DNA of 27,255 nucleotides from positions 1 to 27,255 of IMG/VR virus record IMGVR_UViG_3300046450_002269; one strand, given 5' to 3'. Origin of the DNA: a virus. Below are positions 15,462 through 21,111 of the stretch, one piece after another (position 1 is the stretch's first letter; the number at the start of each line of letters is the position of its first letter). Made by a program: the position numbers and the translations under genes. Below the pieces are notes generated by a model. That model had not been told where the DNA came from. It ran no database searches and was given only the letters and a program-made list of their open reading frames with translations.

Positions 15462-15791
15462 TTATTTTTTATCATCTTCACCAATTGAGTCGATTGCTTT
15501 ATCTATCTTACTAAAAATTTTCTTTTCTAGATGAGGTAATAATCTAATACCACTATACCCAATCATAAATGCTATTGCGAGTGCAGTATATACTCCAAAT
15601 TCAAATGATTCCATTAAAGCAGGTATTAAAAATTCTGCGGCAATCCATCCTACTGCGGCCGCAAGGCCTACATTTTTTAGTTCTGATTTCCATCCTGTCC
15701 AAGTGTGAACTAATCCATTAGTTACTCCTCCAGCTGTAGATGCAAATACACAACACCACTTTGCGCCAAAAATTGCTAATAATGTTTCCAT
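15462..15791 (-). CDS. Small multi-span membrane protein on the minus strand
   Basis: The product begins METLLAIFGAKWCCVFASTA and has two or three hydrophobic segments (LAAAVGWIAAEFLIPALM, GVYTALAIAFMIGYSGIRLL), ending in a charged tail (FSKIDKAIDSIGEDDKK). The layout of short N-terminus, two or more spans and charged C-terminus resembles phage holins, but no specific family is recognised. I chose the ATG at 15791 over one further upstream because TTAGGAGACATA stands directly before it and a promoter lies 16-44 bases upstream. It is one of only two minus-strand protein genes in the window and converges on the gene ending at 15458. Confidence 0.75.
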   Translation of the reverse strand: METLLAIFGAKWCCVFASTAGGVTNGLVHTWTGWKSELKNVGLAAAVGWIAAEFLIPALMESFEFGVYTALAIAFMIGYSGIRLLPHLEKKIFSKIDKAIDSIGEDDKK

Positions 15792-15806
15792 TATGTCTCC
15801 TAATAT

Positions 15807-15835
15807 ATTATACGTATTTATTTTACCATGCTCAA
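15807..15835 (-). promoter_or_regulatory. Sigma70-like promoter for the minus-strand membrane gene
   Basis: Read on the minus strand, TTGAGC (15835-15830) and TATAAT (15812-15807) are separated by 17 bases and stand just upstream of the TTAGGAGACATA ribosome-binding site and ATG at 15791. The -10 box is perfect; the -35 matches four of six positions. The promoter overlaps the first codons of the divergent plus-strand gene at 15828. Confidence 0.65.
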
Positions 15836-16106
15836 ACAAATAATCAACTATTTTAAAGAAAGTTATAGGTTAAGTCCAATTGCATTTTACTGTGAACTTA
15901 GTGAAACTATTCTTGTTTGTAGTGCTAGTGGAATATTAACCTATACTGTTTTAGATCCTGCTACTAAACTATTCATTCCTATGTTCTTTATAGGTAGTAT
16001 TTGTGGTGTTATTGCTACATTTTACCGTAAAGCCGCATTTGCAACCATTCTAACAATGTGGTTTGTAATAGCAAATTTTATTGCATTATTGACACTTTTT
16101 GGTTGA
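15828..16106 (+). CDS. Small membrane protein, 92 aa
   Basis: The protein starts MLKQIINYFKESYRLSPIAF and has about three hydrophobic segments (ETILVCSASGILTYTV, LFIPMFFIGSICGVIATFY, AFATILTMWFVIANFIALLTLFG). It is divergent from the minus-strand membrane gene, with only 36 bases between starts. No Shine-Dalgarno is seen before its ATG, so the start or the mode of initiation is uncertain. Its stop overlaps the -35 box of the promoter at 16103. No family is recognised. Confidence 0.65.
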   Translation: MLKQIINYFKESYRLSPIAFYCELSETILVCSASGILTYTVLDPATKLFIPMFFIGSICGVIATFYRKAAFATILTMWFVIANFIALLTLFG

Positions 16107-16131
16107 CTTATTGCAATGCGTATAGTATAAT
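16103..16131 (+). promoter_or_regulatory. Sigma70-type promoter
   Basis: TTGACT at 16103-16108 and TATAAT at 16126-16131 are separated by 17 bases. This near-consensus promoter lies about 35 bases upstream of the small gene at 16166 and overlaps the end of the preceding gene. It would drive the run of small genes up to the terminators at 16948 and 17625. Confidence 0.8.
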
Positions 16132-16165
16132 ATATATAGCAATTAAACTTTTGGTAGGAGACAAG

Positions 16166-16321
16166 ATGAACAAGAGAGACTTTAAGCAAATAGAAAAAGA
16201 ATACGGTACTGTAAAAGCTAAACAAGCGATGAATTGGTTATACGATAATACAACCTCCGATTTTCGGAAGTGTGTATATATTGTTGGATTTCTTGAATCA
16301 AACGAAATACATTGGATTTAG
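16166..16321 (+). CDS. 51-aa protein
   Basis: MNKRDFKQIEKEYGTVKAKQ starts a mostly helical protein that ends FLESNEIHWI. TAGGAGACAAG directly precedes the ATG and the same leader occurs before the next gene. A near-consensus promoter lies just upstream. No family is recognised; I reject the longer frame from 16058 because it would run through the promoter. Confidence 0.7.
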   Translation: MNKRDFKQIEKEYGTVKAKQAMNWLYDNTTSDFRKCVYIVGFLESNEIHWI

Positions 16322-16329
16322 GAGACAAG

Positions 16330-16545
16330 ATGAAACGATTTGGCTTAAACGATTTTGTAACAGTAAAAGGAGTAAACAACTTAGTTGGGCAAATAGGAGC
16401 CTGGATGGGAATGACGGGAGAGACACTTGTAGTTTATTACAATAACGGTGATCAAGAACATTGCAAACATAATGAACTTAACGAAGCAACCATATACGAT
16501 AACTGGTCGACCGTACAAGGCGACTGCTTTTGGCAAAACGCATAA
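16330..16545 (+). CDS. 71-aa protein, probable small beta-barrel
   Basis: The start MKRFGLNDFVTVKGVNNLVG and the following IGAWMGMTGETLVVYYNNGD and DQEHCKHNELNEATIYDNW have the strand-turn pattern of a small SH3- or KOW-like barrel (DFVTVKG...G.I....G..LVVYY..GD). I chose the ATG at 16330 because TAGGAGACAAG directly precedes it, as in the gene before. The barrel idea is inference from the strand pattern. The last residues are FWQNA. Confidence 0.7.
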   Translation: MKRFGLNDFVTVKGVNNLVGQIGAWMGMTGETLVVYYNNGDQEHCKHNELNEATIYDNWSTVQGDCFWQNA

Positions 16546-16555
16546 AGGAGAACTT

Positions 16556-16801
16556 ATGGAACAAACACAAACTTTATTTGCAGGAATAGTACAAGGTAAA
16601 TTCGAAATTCATTCAGTACTTGGTAAGAACACGTTTGAACTTAATGACGTTGCAGGTCTTGCAAGATTTATTAATTTATTTAAAAAACATACAACATTAG
16701 CAACATCATCTAGTATTGATTTTCCAGAAGAAGACGGAGCACCTAAAGGATTTGATGCTCGTGCAATTCTTAGTCAAGCATTACACTTAGCCCATGCGTA
16801 A
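16556..16801 (+). CDS. 81-aa hypothetical protein
   Basis: The protein starts MEQTQTLFAGIVQGKFEIHS and continues with a strand-rich first half and a helical second half (VAGLARFINLFKKHTTLATS, FDARAILSQALHLAHA). AAAGGAGAACTT precedes the ATG at 16556, so the longer frame from 16448 is not needed. It lies in the promoter-driven small-gene run and no family is recognised. Confidence 0.7.
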   Translation: MEQTQTLFAGIVQGKFEIHSVLGKNTFELNDVAGLARFINLFKKHTTLATSSSIDFPEEDGAPKGFDARAILSQALHLAHA

Positions 16802-16809
16802 ATATATGA

Positions 16810-17013
16810 ATGCAAATACTTTATCGCCTATGGAATGGAACTTATCTAGTCGAACTAACGACACGGAAAACTGATATCGGAAGAGAAACAATATATCAGT
16901 TCTGGACTGAGGATAAGTGTAAATCAATGTTTAAGAGTTTTAAACCCGGGGCTTTTCCTGTAAAGATAAAGCCCCTTCTTAGCATCTCTAGTAGTAATTT
17001 TATAGCTCACTAG
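16810..17013 (+). CDS. Possible 67-aa protein, weak
   Basis: An open frame starts MQILYRLWNGTYLVELTTRK and has a plausible mix of strands up to about residue 45. No Shine-Dalgarno stands before its ATG, and the strong hairpin at 16948-16975 falls inside the last third. Either a real gene overlaps a terminator or the frame is chance. The N-terminal part looks protein-like, which is the only support. Confidence 0.35.
   Translation: MQILYRLWNGTYLVELTTRKTDIGRETIYQFWTEDKCKSMFKSFKPGAFPVKIKPLLSISSSNFIAH
16948..16980 (+). terminator. Rho-independent-type terminator hairpin
   Basis: GGGGCTTT at 16948-16955 pairs perfectly with AAAGCCCC at 16968-16975 over a 12-base loop and is followed by TTCTT. It stands out as a G+C-rich stem in AT-rich DNA after the run of small genes that starts at the 16103 promoter. 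The short, interrupted T-run makes its strength uncertain. Confidence 0.65.
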
Positions 17014-17043
17014 AGGTGTCAACTCCTAATCAAAGGAGGTAAC

Positions 17044-17421
17044 ATGGCTCGATTAGCCTTTCTAATAATCAACTTGTTTATTGTTGCTACTATAGTTTCA
17101 GCAACAATGTATTCGCAAGTCTACGCTGTCAAGGAATCAAAACTTGGCACAGTATATAGTGCAACAACCTGGGGTGCTGGTATCGGTATTGTAGCCGGTC
17201 TAGGAATAGCCGCACTCGAAACTCCCGATACAGAAGAAACAGGCGATACCTCGGATCGACTTAAGAATAATATACTCCAAGGCTTCGGAGGTGGAGTTCT
17301 TGCGGGTTTACTTTATGGCATGTTTGAAATCAGCGAGATTGGCCCCGCTGTTGCAGACTTTGATATGTCATACGATATTAACGCCAAAAAGACTATACTT
17401 GCTTATAACCATAAATTCTAA
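17044..17421 (+). CDS. Membrane protein, 125 aa, glycine-rich spans
   Basis: The N-terminus MARLAFLIINLFIVATIVSA is a signal anchor or signal peptide. Two further hydrophobic, glycine-rich segments follow (YSATTWGAGIGIVAGLGIAAL and ILQGFGGGVLAGLLYGMFEI). The region between them is acidic (ETPDTEETGDTSDRL). AAAGGAGGTAAC just before the ATG is one of the strongest ribosome-binding sites in the window. Glycine-zipper-like spans occur in pore-forming or channel-like small phage proteins, but no family is recognised. Confidence 0.75.
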   Translation: MARLAFLIINLFIVATIVSATMYSQVYAVKESKLGTVYSATTWGAGIGIVAGLGIAALETPDTEETGDTSDRLKNNILQGFGGGVLAGLLYGMFEISEIGPAVADFDMSYDINAKKTILAYNHKF

Positions 17422-17429
17422 GGAGTTAC

Positions 17430-17618
17430 ATGAGGTATTCATTTACTGCGACCCGGAGGCATCGAAGGGTTCGAAATGGTACATTCGTTGCTAGTAATAA
17501 AATTAATTTAGAAAGTGAAGTTGCATGGATTATACATGAAACAGGAGCTGATAAGTTAACTACTTACGAAACACGAACAAACGCTACTAAGAATTGGCGT
17601 TGTCATACTAGTATGTAA
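17430..17618 (+). CDS. Basic 62-aa hypothetical protein
   Basis: The protein starts MRYSFTATRRHRRVRNGTFV and is rich in Arg and Thr, with a middle segment (LESEVAWIIHETGADKLTTY). AAGGAGTTAC precedes the ATG. It is followed within 10 bases by a terminator hairpin, so it is the last gene of its unit. No family is recognised; the Arg-rich start may contact nucleic acid. Confidence 0.65.
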   Translation: MRYSFTATRRHRRVRNGTFVASNKINLESEVAWIIHETGADKLTTYETRTNATKNWRCHTSM

Positions 17619-17624
17619 ATATAG

Positions 17625-17660
17625 TGGGCACCAGTGTAATGCACTGGTTGCCCATTTTCT
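17625..17660 (+). terminator. Rho-independent terminator
   Basis: TGGGCACCAGTG (17625-17636) pairs with CACTGGTTGCCCA (17642-17654), leaving a single bulged T and a five-base loop, and is followed by TTTTCTCTCT. The stem is long and stable. It separates the small-gene unit from the radical SAM gene at 17674, for which I see no good promoter. Confidence 0.8.
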
Positions 17661-17673
17661 CTCTAATGGACAA

Positions 17674-18780
17674 ATGCCTTATTGTGTTTTATTAAAAAAT
17701 GGTCGATATGTTGATGCTCGAGGTAACGTAAGACCTTGTTGCAGTTTTATGTTTAATGAACACCTTGCACCTGGTGACACTTTCGTTTATGACGCAGAAT
17801 CCTTACATAATAAAATGCTTAAAGGATGGATACCAGAATGTAACCAATGCGAAAGAAACGAAAACTTTTCTGAAGTATCCAATTCATTAAGAACAATTTC
17901 AAATAGACACGAACATGATTATTATGCGAGAGATCTGCCACCAGAATTAAGTAACCAAGAAGTTGCTTCTTCTCGGCAATCACAATATGAATTAAATCAG
18001 CTTGGTTATAATTTTGTACATTTGGATGTAAGTAATCAATGTAATTTGGCTTGCAGAATGTGCGGGGTATCACAATCAACAGGCTGGAATCCAGTAAGAT
18101 TATATTATAACGAGGGCGAAGAAATATACAATTGGCATAAAACACTATATCCAAAATTAAAATCAGACTTATTAAAAGCAACAGAAATAAAATTTACTGG
18201 GGGCGAACCAATGTTAATGCCAATGGTAAAAAAAATATTACGTGATGTAATTGAACATGGAAACTCGCATCAAGTAAAATTACGTATAATTACAAACGGA
18301 ACGCAAATATTAACGGATGAATGGAAGGATATTTTTTCACAATTTAACAGTATTAAGATAGACATAAGTGTAGATGCATTAGGAAAACGATACGAATATA
18401 TTAGGCCTAATTCAAATTGGGATATAACTAGAAATAATGTACGAGAATATGCTAATTTTTTCCAAAAACCAGTTGAGGTTACTGCTTTAAATATGAATAT
18501 AAATGTTGCAGTACAAGAAGAAATGAAAGACTATTGGAAAAAGGAAAACATTGGACTTCATCTAGATTCTCCATTAGTTAGTCCAGATTATTTAACATAC
18601 CGAGCATTACCTCATACATTACGAGAACGATATAATATAGAAACTGATGAAAAGTTTGAAAGAGGATTATGTGTTGAATTATATAAACAAATGGATAAAC
18701 TAGATACATTTTATGATACATCATTTAAGGATGCATGTCCAGAATTTTTTGATGACAAAGTATTAAAGGAAATTAAATAG
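17674..18780 (+). CDS. Radical SAM protein with N-terminal Cys cluster (twitch/SPASM type)
   Basis: The 368-aa protein has an N-terminal cysteine region (MPYCVLLKNGRYVDARGNVR then PCCSF, later CNQC) followed by the radical SAM core with CNLACRMC near residues 124-131, KFTGGEPMLMPM, and IITNGTQIL. The order of accessory cysteines first and core second, and the CNLACRMC sequence itself, match the gene at 1563, so these two form one subfamily. The substrate is unknown. No clear Shine-Dalgarno precedes the ATG and no promoter is visible after the terminator at 17625. Confidence 0.9.
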   Translation: MPYCVLLKNGRYVDARGNVRPCCSFMFNEHLAPGDTFVYDAESLHNKMLKGWIPECNQCERNENFSEVSNSLRTISNRHEHDYYARDLPPELSNQEVASSRQSQYELNQLGYNFVHLDVSNQCNLACRMCGVSQSTGWNPVRLYYNEGEEIYNWHKTLYPKLKSDLLKATEIKFTGGEPMLMPMVKKILRDVIEHGNSHQVKLRIITNGTQILTDEWKDIFSQFNSIKIDISVDALGKRYEYIRPNSNWDITRNNVREYANFFQKPVEVTALNMNINVAVQEEMKDYWKKENIGLHLDSPLVSPDYLTYRALPHTLRERYNIETDEKFERGLCVELYKQMDKLDTFYDTSFKDACPEFFDDKVLKEIK

Positions 18781-18781
18781 C

Positions 18782-19918
18782 ATGGAAATAAAGCCAGAAT
18801 TATTATCTTGGGCTCAAATTGATATTACTGCTAGATGCCAAGCAATGTGTTTAGATTGTGCAAGAAATATAAAAGGTGTAGAATTAAACCCAGAAATTGG
18901 TACGTCAGATACTTGGGATATGCCAATAGAAATTTTAAAAAAATTTCTATCTCTCAAAATGCTATCATCATTAGAAAGAATTAGATTTAATGGTAATTTT
19001 GGAGATTCATTGTTGCATCAAGATTTTTTTAATATTTTAAAATATGTTGTTAAGTATGCACATAAAAATTTAAAAGTTTCAATTAGTACAAATGGTGCAA
19101 TGTTTGATGATGATTATTATCGAGAATTGTATAGTATTCTTAAACCATTACGTAGACATAGAGTAATTTTTGCATTAGATGGATTAGAAGATACTCATCA
19201 TATTTACAGACGTGGTACTAAATTTCAAGATGTAATAGATCACGCAACTGCATTTATTAAGGCTGGTGGTAGAGCAGATTGGCAGTTTATAGAATTTGAT
19301 CATAATAAACATCAATTAGAAGAAGCAAAACAATTAGCCAGAGAATTAAAGTTTGAAGATTTTCAACATCGTCATGGATCAAGAAATTTTAGTTATATTG
19401 CAAATGCAGTAAGTTCCGGAAACCCAAAAGACCAGAATTACGGTAAAGAAACAAAAAAAGAACCTAAACGTGAGCTCATAGTTAAAAATAGACAAGCATA
19501 TAAAGAAATGGAAAAAAAGATTCATAAAGCCGCAGGTAAAACAATTAATGAAAAGTTAGAAGAAAAAGATATAGATAATGTTATGAATACGGTTAAAATT
19601 ACTTGTTCTGCCTTGAAGAATAAAGGTTTATATTTAGAGTATGATGGTACAGTTAATATGTGTTGTTGGTTAGGTGATCAACATAAGTCTAAAGGTGAAT
19701 CTCAGAGATATGAATGGAATGAAAAAATTGTTTCAAAATATGGTAATAAGTTTAATAATTTACATTATCATACATTAACTGAGATACTAAATCATGATTA
19801 TTTTGTTAAGTATTTGCCCACTAGCTGGGGTAATACAATGCAAGATAAAGAGCATCCACGGTTAGAAACTTGTGCTGAAATGTGTGGTGGTTGGGGCGAT
19901 TGGAATAAACAAAATTAA
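18782..19918 (+). CDS. Radical SAM protein, SPASM-like C-terminus
   Basis: Near residues 19-26 is CQAMCLDC, the CX3CX2C motif, followed by a divergent SAM loop (RFNGNFGDSLLHQDFF), then SISTNGAMFDDDYY and FALDGLEDTHHIYRRG. C-terminal cysteines occur in TCSALKNKGLYLEYDGTVNM followed by CCW, and in the last residues CAEMCGGW. The DG-E-x-x-H/N-YR-G block and the Cys layout match the two tandem genes at 11984 and 12993, so these three form a second subfamily. A charged insert (about residues 215-265) is specific to this copy. The substrate is unknown. Confidence 0.88.
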   Translation: MEIKPELLSWAQIDITARCQAMCLDCARNIKGVELNPEIGTSDTWDMPIEILKKFLSLKMLSSLERIRFNGNFGDSLLHQDFFNILKYVVKYAHKNLKVSISTNGAMFDDDYYRELYSILKPLRRHRVIFALDGLEDTHHIYRRGTKFQDVIDHATAFIKAGGRADWQFIEFDHNKHQLEEAKQLARELKFEDFQHRHGSRNFSYIANAVSSGNPKDQNYGKETKKEPKRELIVKNRQAYKEMEKKIHKAAGKTINEKLEEKDIDNVMNTVKITCSALKNKGLYLEYDGTVNMCCWLGDQHKSKGESQRYEWNEKIVSKYGNKFNNLHYHTLTEILNHDYFVKYLPTSWGNTMQDKEHPRLETCAEMCGGWGDWNKQN

Positions 19919-19924
19919 TAAAAG

Positions 19925-20003
19925 AGGGATGTAGTTCAGTCTGGTTCAGAGCACTCCGTTTGGGGCGGAGGGGTCGTAGGTTCGAATCCTACTATCGAGA
20001 CCA
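19925..20003 (+). tRNA. tRNA-Pro(UGG) with a damaged acceptor stem
   Basis: The D arm (19934-19952), the anticodon arm with loop TTTGGGG and anticodon TGG at 19961-19963, and the T arm with loop TTCGAAT (19976-19992) are all present, and CCA is encoded at 20001-20003. The 5' acceptor strand AGGGATG pairs only at its inner four positions with TATCGAG; the outer three are mismatched. The strand that would restore the stem (CCT then ACCA) is found at 20491-20497, beyond the HNH gene. The tRNA may still be used with a frayed end, or may be inactive. Confidence 0.8.
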
Positions 20004-20441
20004 ATTAAGTTTGTCGCTCTTGCGTCTATTATCTTCTTTAGTAAGATATTGCAAGTTTGGCAAGGTGTGAAAGCCGCCCTTACTAATGGGATAAATGTGA
20101 TCTACTTCATATCCTTTAGGGCAGTTTGCATAGAACTCTTGTAAGGCAGAGATGTCTTCGTCTGCAGGGGTTTGCTGTTTCTGTTTAGCGTGGTAACGTT
20201 GCCACGCTTCATTGGCAATAGCACGTTTACGCTTGTATCGTTCTTCAGTCATAGGAACTTTACGGGCTTGCTGGGCGCAAGTATGCGAACAGTATAAGTT
20301 GTTGGATTGGTAGGATATGTTCTTTTCTGTTCCGCAAACTAAACAGTTGAAAGTAGGTTTGGGTCTACCACAATGCTTTACGTGCATTGCAAGTCCTTGC
20401 TTATTTTTGAATGAGTTATTACATTTTGTACAATTGTGCAT
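19992..20441 (-). CDS. HNH homing-type endonuclease with zinc-binding N-terminus
   Basis: The 149-aa product begins MHNCTKCNNSFKNKQGLAMH with two Cys/His zinc-binding pairs (a C2H2-like finger and CLVCG...CSHTC) followed by a basic linker and the nuclease domain near residues 110-149: EVDHIYPISKGGFHTLPNLQ and LTKEDNRRKSDKL carry the H, N and K/N residues of HNH enzymes. Such genes are mobile and cut a specific DNA site. Its last five codons and stop run into the antisense of the tRNA-Pro 3' end. I start it at 20441 because the longer frame to 20498 merely translates the antisense of tRNA sequence. Confidence 0.88.
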   Translation of the reverse strand: MHNCTKCNNSFKNKQGLAMHVKHCGRPKPTFNCLVCGTEKNISYQSNNLYCSHTCAQQARKVPMTEERYKRKRAIANEAWQRYHAKQKQQTPADEDISALQEFYANCPKGYEVDHIYPISKGGFHTLPNLQYLTKEDNRRKSDKLNWSR

Positions 20442-20449
20442 ATGTTTAT

Positions 20450-20497
20450 TTATCTCAGTTTGGTAGAGCACAGGTTCGAGTCCAGTCATCCCTACCA
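20450..20497 (+). pseudogene. tRNA remnant lacking the anticodon arm
   Basis: A D arm (TATCTCAGTTTGGTAGAGCA, 20451-20470) is joined directly to a T arm (AGGTTCGAGTCCAG) and a 3' acceptor strand CATCCCT plus ACCA (20487-20497). No anticodon arm and no matching 5' acceptor strand are present. The 3' strand pairs fully with the 5' strand AGGGATG of the tRNA-Pro 500 bases upstream. It is either a decayed second tRNA or the displaced end of the first. Confidence 0.7.
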
Positions 20498-20505
20498 AAA
20501 TAGTC

Positions 20506-20626
20506 AGGGGGTAGAGCTCAAAGGTAGAGCAAATCCATGAATATGTCCTTTGTGGAATATATGGAGAACTAGATTCACTCGAGGGTGAATTGTCGGTATA
20601 AGGTTCGATTCCTTATCCCCCTACTA
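20506..20626 (+). ncRNA. Oversized tRNA-like element
   Basis: An acceptor-like helix (AGGGGG at 20506-20511 with CCCCCT at 20617-20622, plus A and CTA), a D arm (GCTC/GAGC at 20516-20530 with the usual AAAGGTA loop) and a canonical T arm (TAAGG/CCTTA, loop TTCGATT, 20599-20615) are clear. The middle is not: TCCAT/ATGGA (20534-20565) closes a 22-base loop in place of a 7-base anticodon loop, and ATTCAC/GTGAAT (20573-20590) would be a long variable arm. It may be a tRNA with an insertion, a dead tRNA, or the tRNA-like start of the RNA that follows. Confidence 0.55.
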
Positions 20627-20980
20627 GAGGTATGTTTTGGAAGTCCGTGATAATAATTATAAAGATACGGACCGCTGATAAAACATGTCCTCTTTAAGGC
20701 CTGGTAAACGTGCGGCCGGGAGGGTATAGATTTAGCCGATCTATAGTGCTTTCGGGTACACTTTAACAAGAAGTTTCTATTCCAACGTGACAGGTTGGTT
20801 AACTCGTTGACAGGGACACCTTGGCCGGTGTAGTAATGGGACAGCCCCCCGAGAGAGGTAGAATATACGTTAAAGCTCTGCCTAGGCCTTTTCTTTTTAT
20901 GTTCAGGGTAGCTGTAGTGGAAAATGCAATACCGAAAGGCTGGTTGATCTTCTATAGTTGCCCTGACTTCTTAACCACTA
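20626..20980 (+). ncRNA. Candidate large structured non-coding RNA
   Basis: About 355 bases contain no convincing gene, are visibly richer in G and C than the flanks, and fold into successive hairpins: 20626-20693 (5+7+6 bp stacked), GGCC/GGCC at 20698-20717, TATAGAT/ATCTATA at 20725-20745, ACACC/GGTGT at 20816-20831, AGGTAGA/TCTGCCT at 20856-20883, and a stem of about 14 bp at 20904-20965 with G-U pairs. A long-range helix TGGTTAA/TTAACCA (20796-20802 with 20971-20977) could close the 3' domain. The start, end and family are unknown; GOLLD- or ROOL-like phage RNAs also lie beside tRNAs. Confidence 0.6.
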
Positions 20981-20997
20981 ATAAAGGAGTAATAGAT

Positions 20998-21087
20998 ATG
21001 AATAATAATAAATTATTTGTTTTATCTTTTCTTATAATAGCAATCGTGGCTACTTCTGCATATGTGATAGTTACCTTTTACCTTTAA
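20998..21087 (+). CDS. 29-aa membrane peptide
   Basis: AAAGGAG at 20983-20989 stands eight bases before the ATG of MNNNKLFVLSFLIIAIVATS, which continues as a single membrane span to TFYL. It directly follows the structured RNA region and precedes the SelW-like gene. The strong ribosome-binding site makes translation likely; the function is unknown. Confidence 0.65.
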   Translation: MNNNKLFVLSFLIIAIVATSAYVIVTFYL

Positions 21088-21111
21088 ATAAATATCAATG
21101 AAAGGTAACTC

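Noticed and set aside
1563-19918. RiPP cluster with radical SAM maturases
   Set aside because: No precursor-like peptide with a leader and repeated core, no RRE-type domain and no export or protease gene stands beside the radical SAM genes.
20442-20498. N-terminal extension of the HNH gene reading MVGMTGLEPVLYQTEINKH
   Set aside because: MTGLEPV-type peptides are the well-known antisense translation of tRNA 3' ends, and this stretch is indeed the complement of the tRNA remnant. The gene proper starts at 20441.
20506-20626. tRNA-Sec to serve the SelW-like gene
   Set aside because: There is no TCA anticodon loop in a proper stem, no eight-pair acceptor and no six-pair D stem. The selenocysteine tRNA must be elsewhere.
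20500-20980. tmRNA, RNase P RNA or a group I intron
   Set aside because: I found no Ala-ending tag frame for tmRNA, none of the conserved RNase P core blocks, and only a chance S-like AAGATACGGACC that is explained by a local hairpin, so no group I core.
20821-20997. Upstream extension of the 29-aa membrane peptide
   Set aside because: It has no ribosome-binding site, unlike the start at 20998, and runs across the RNA hairpins.
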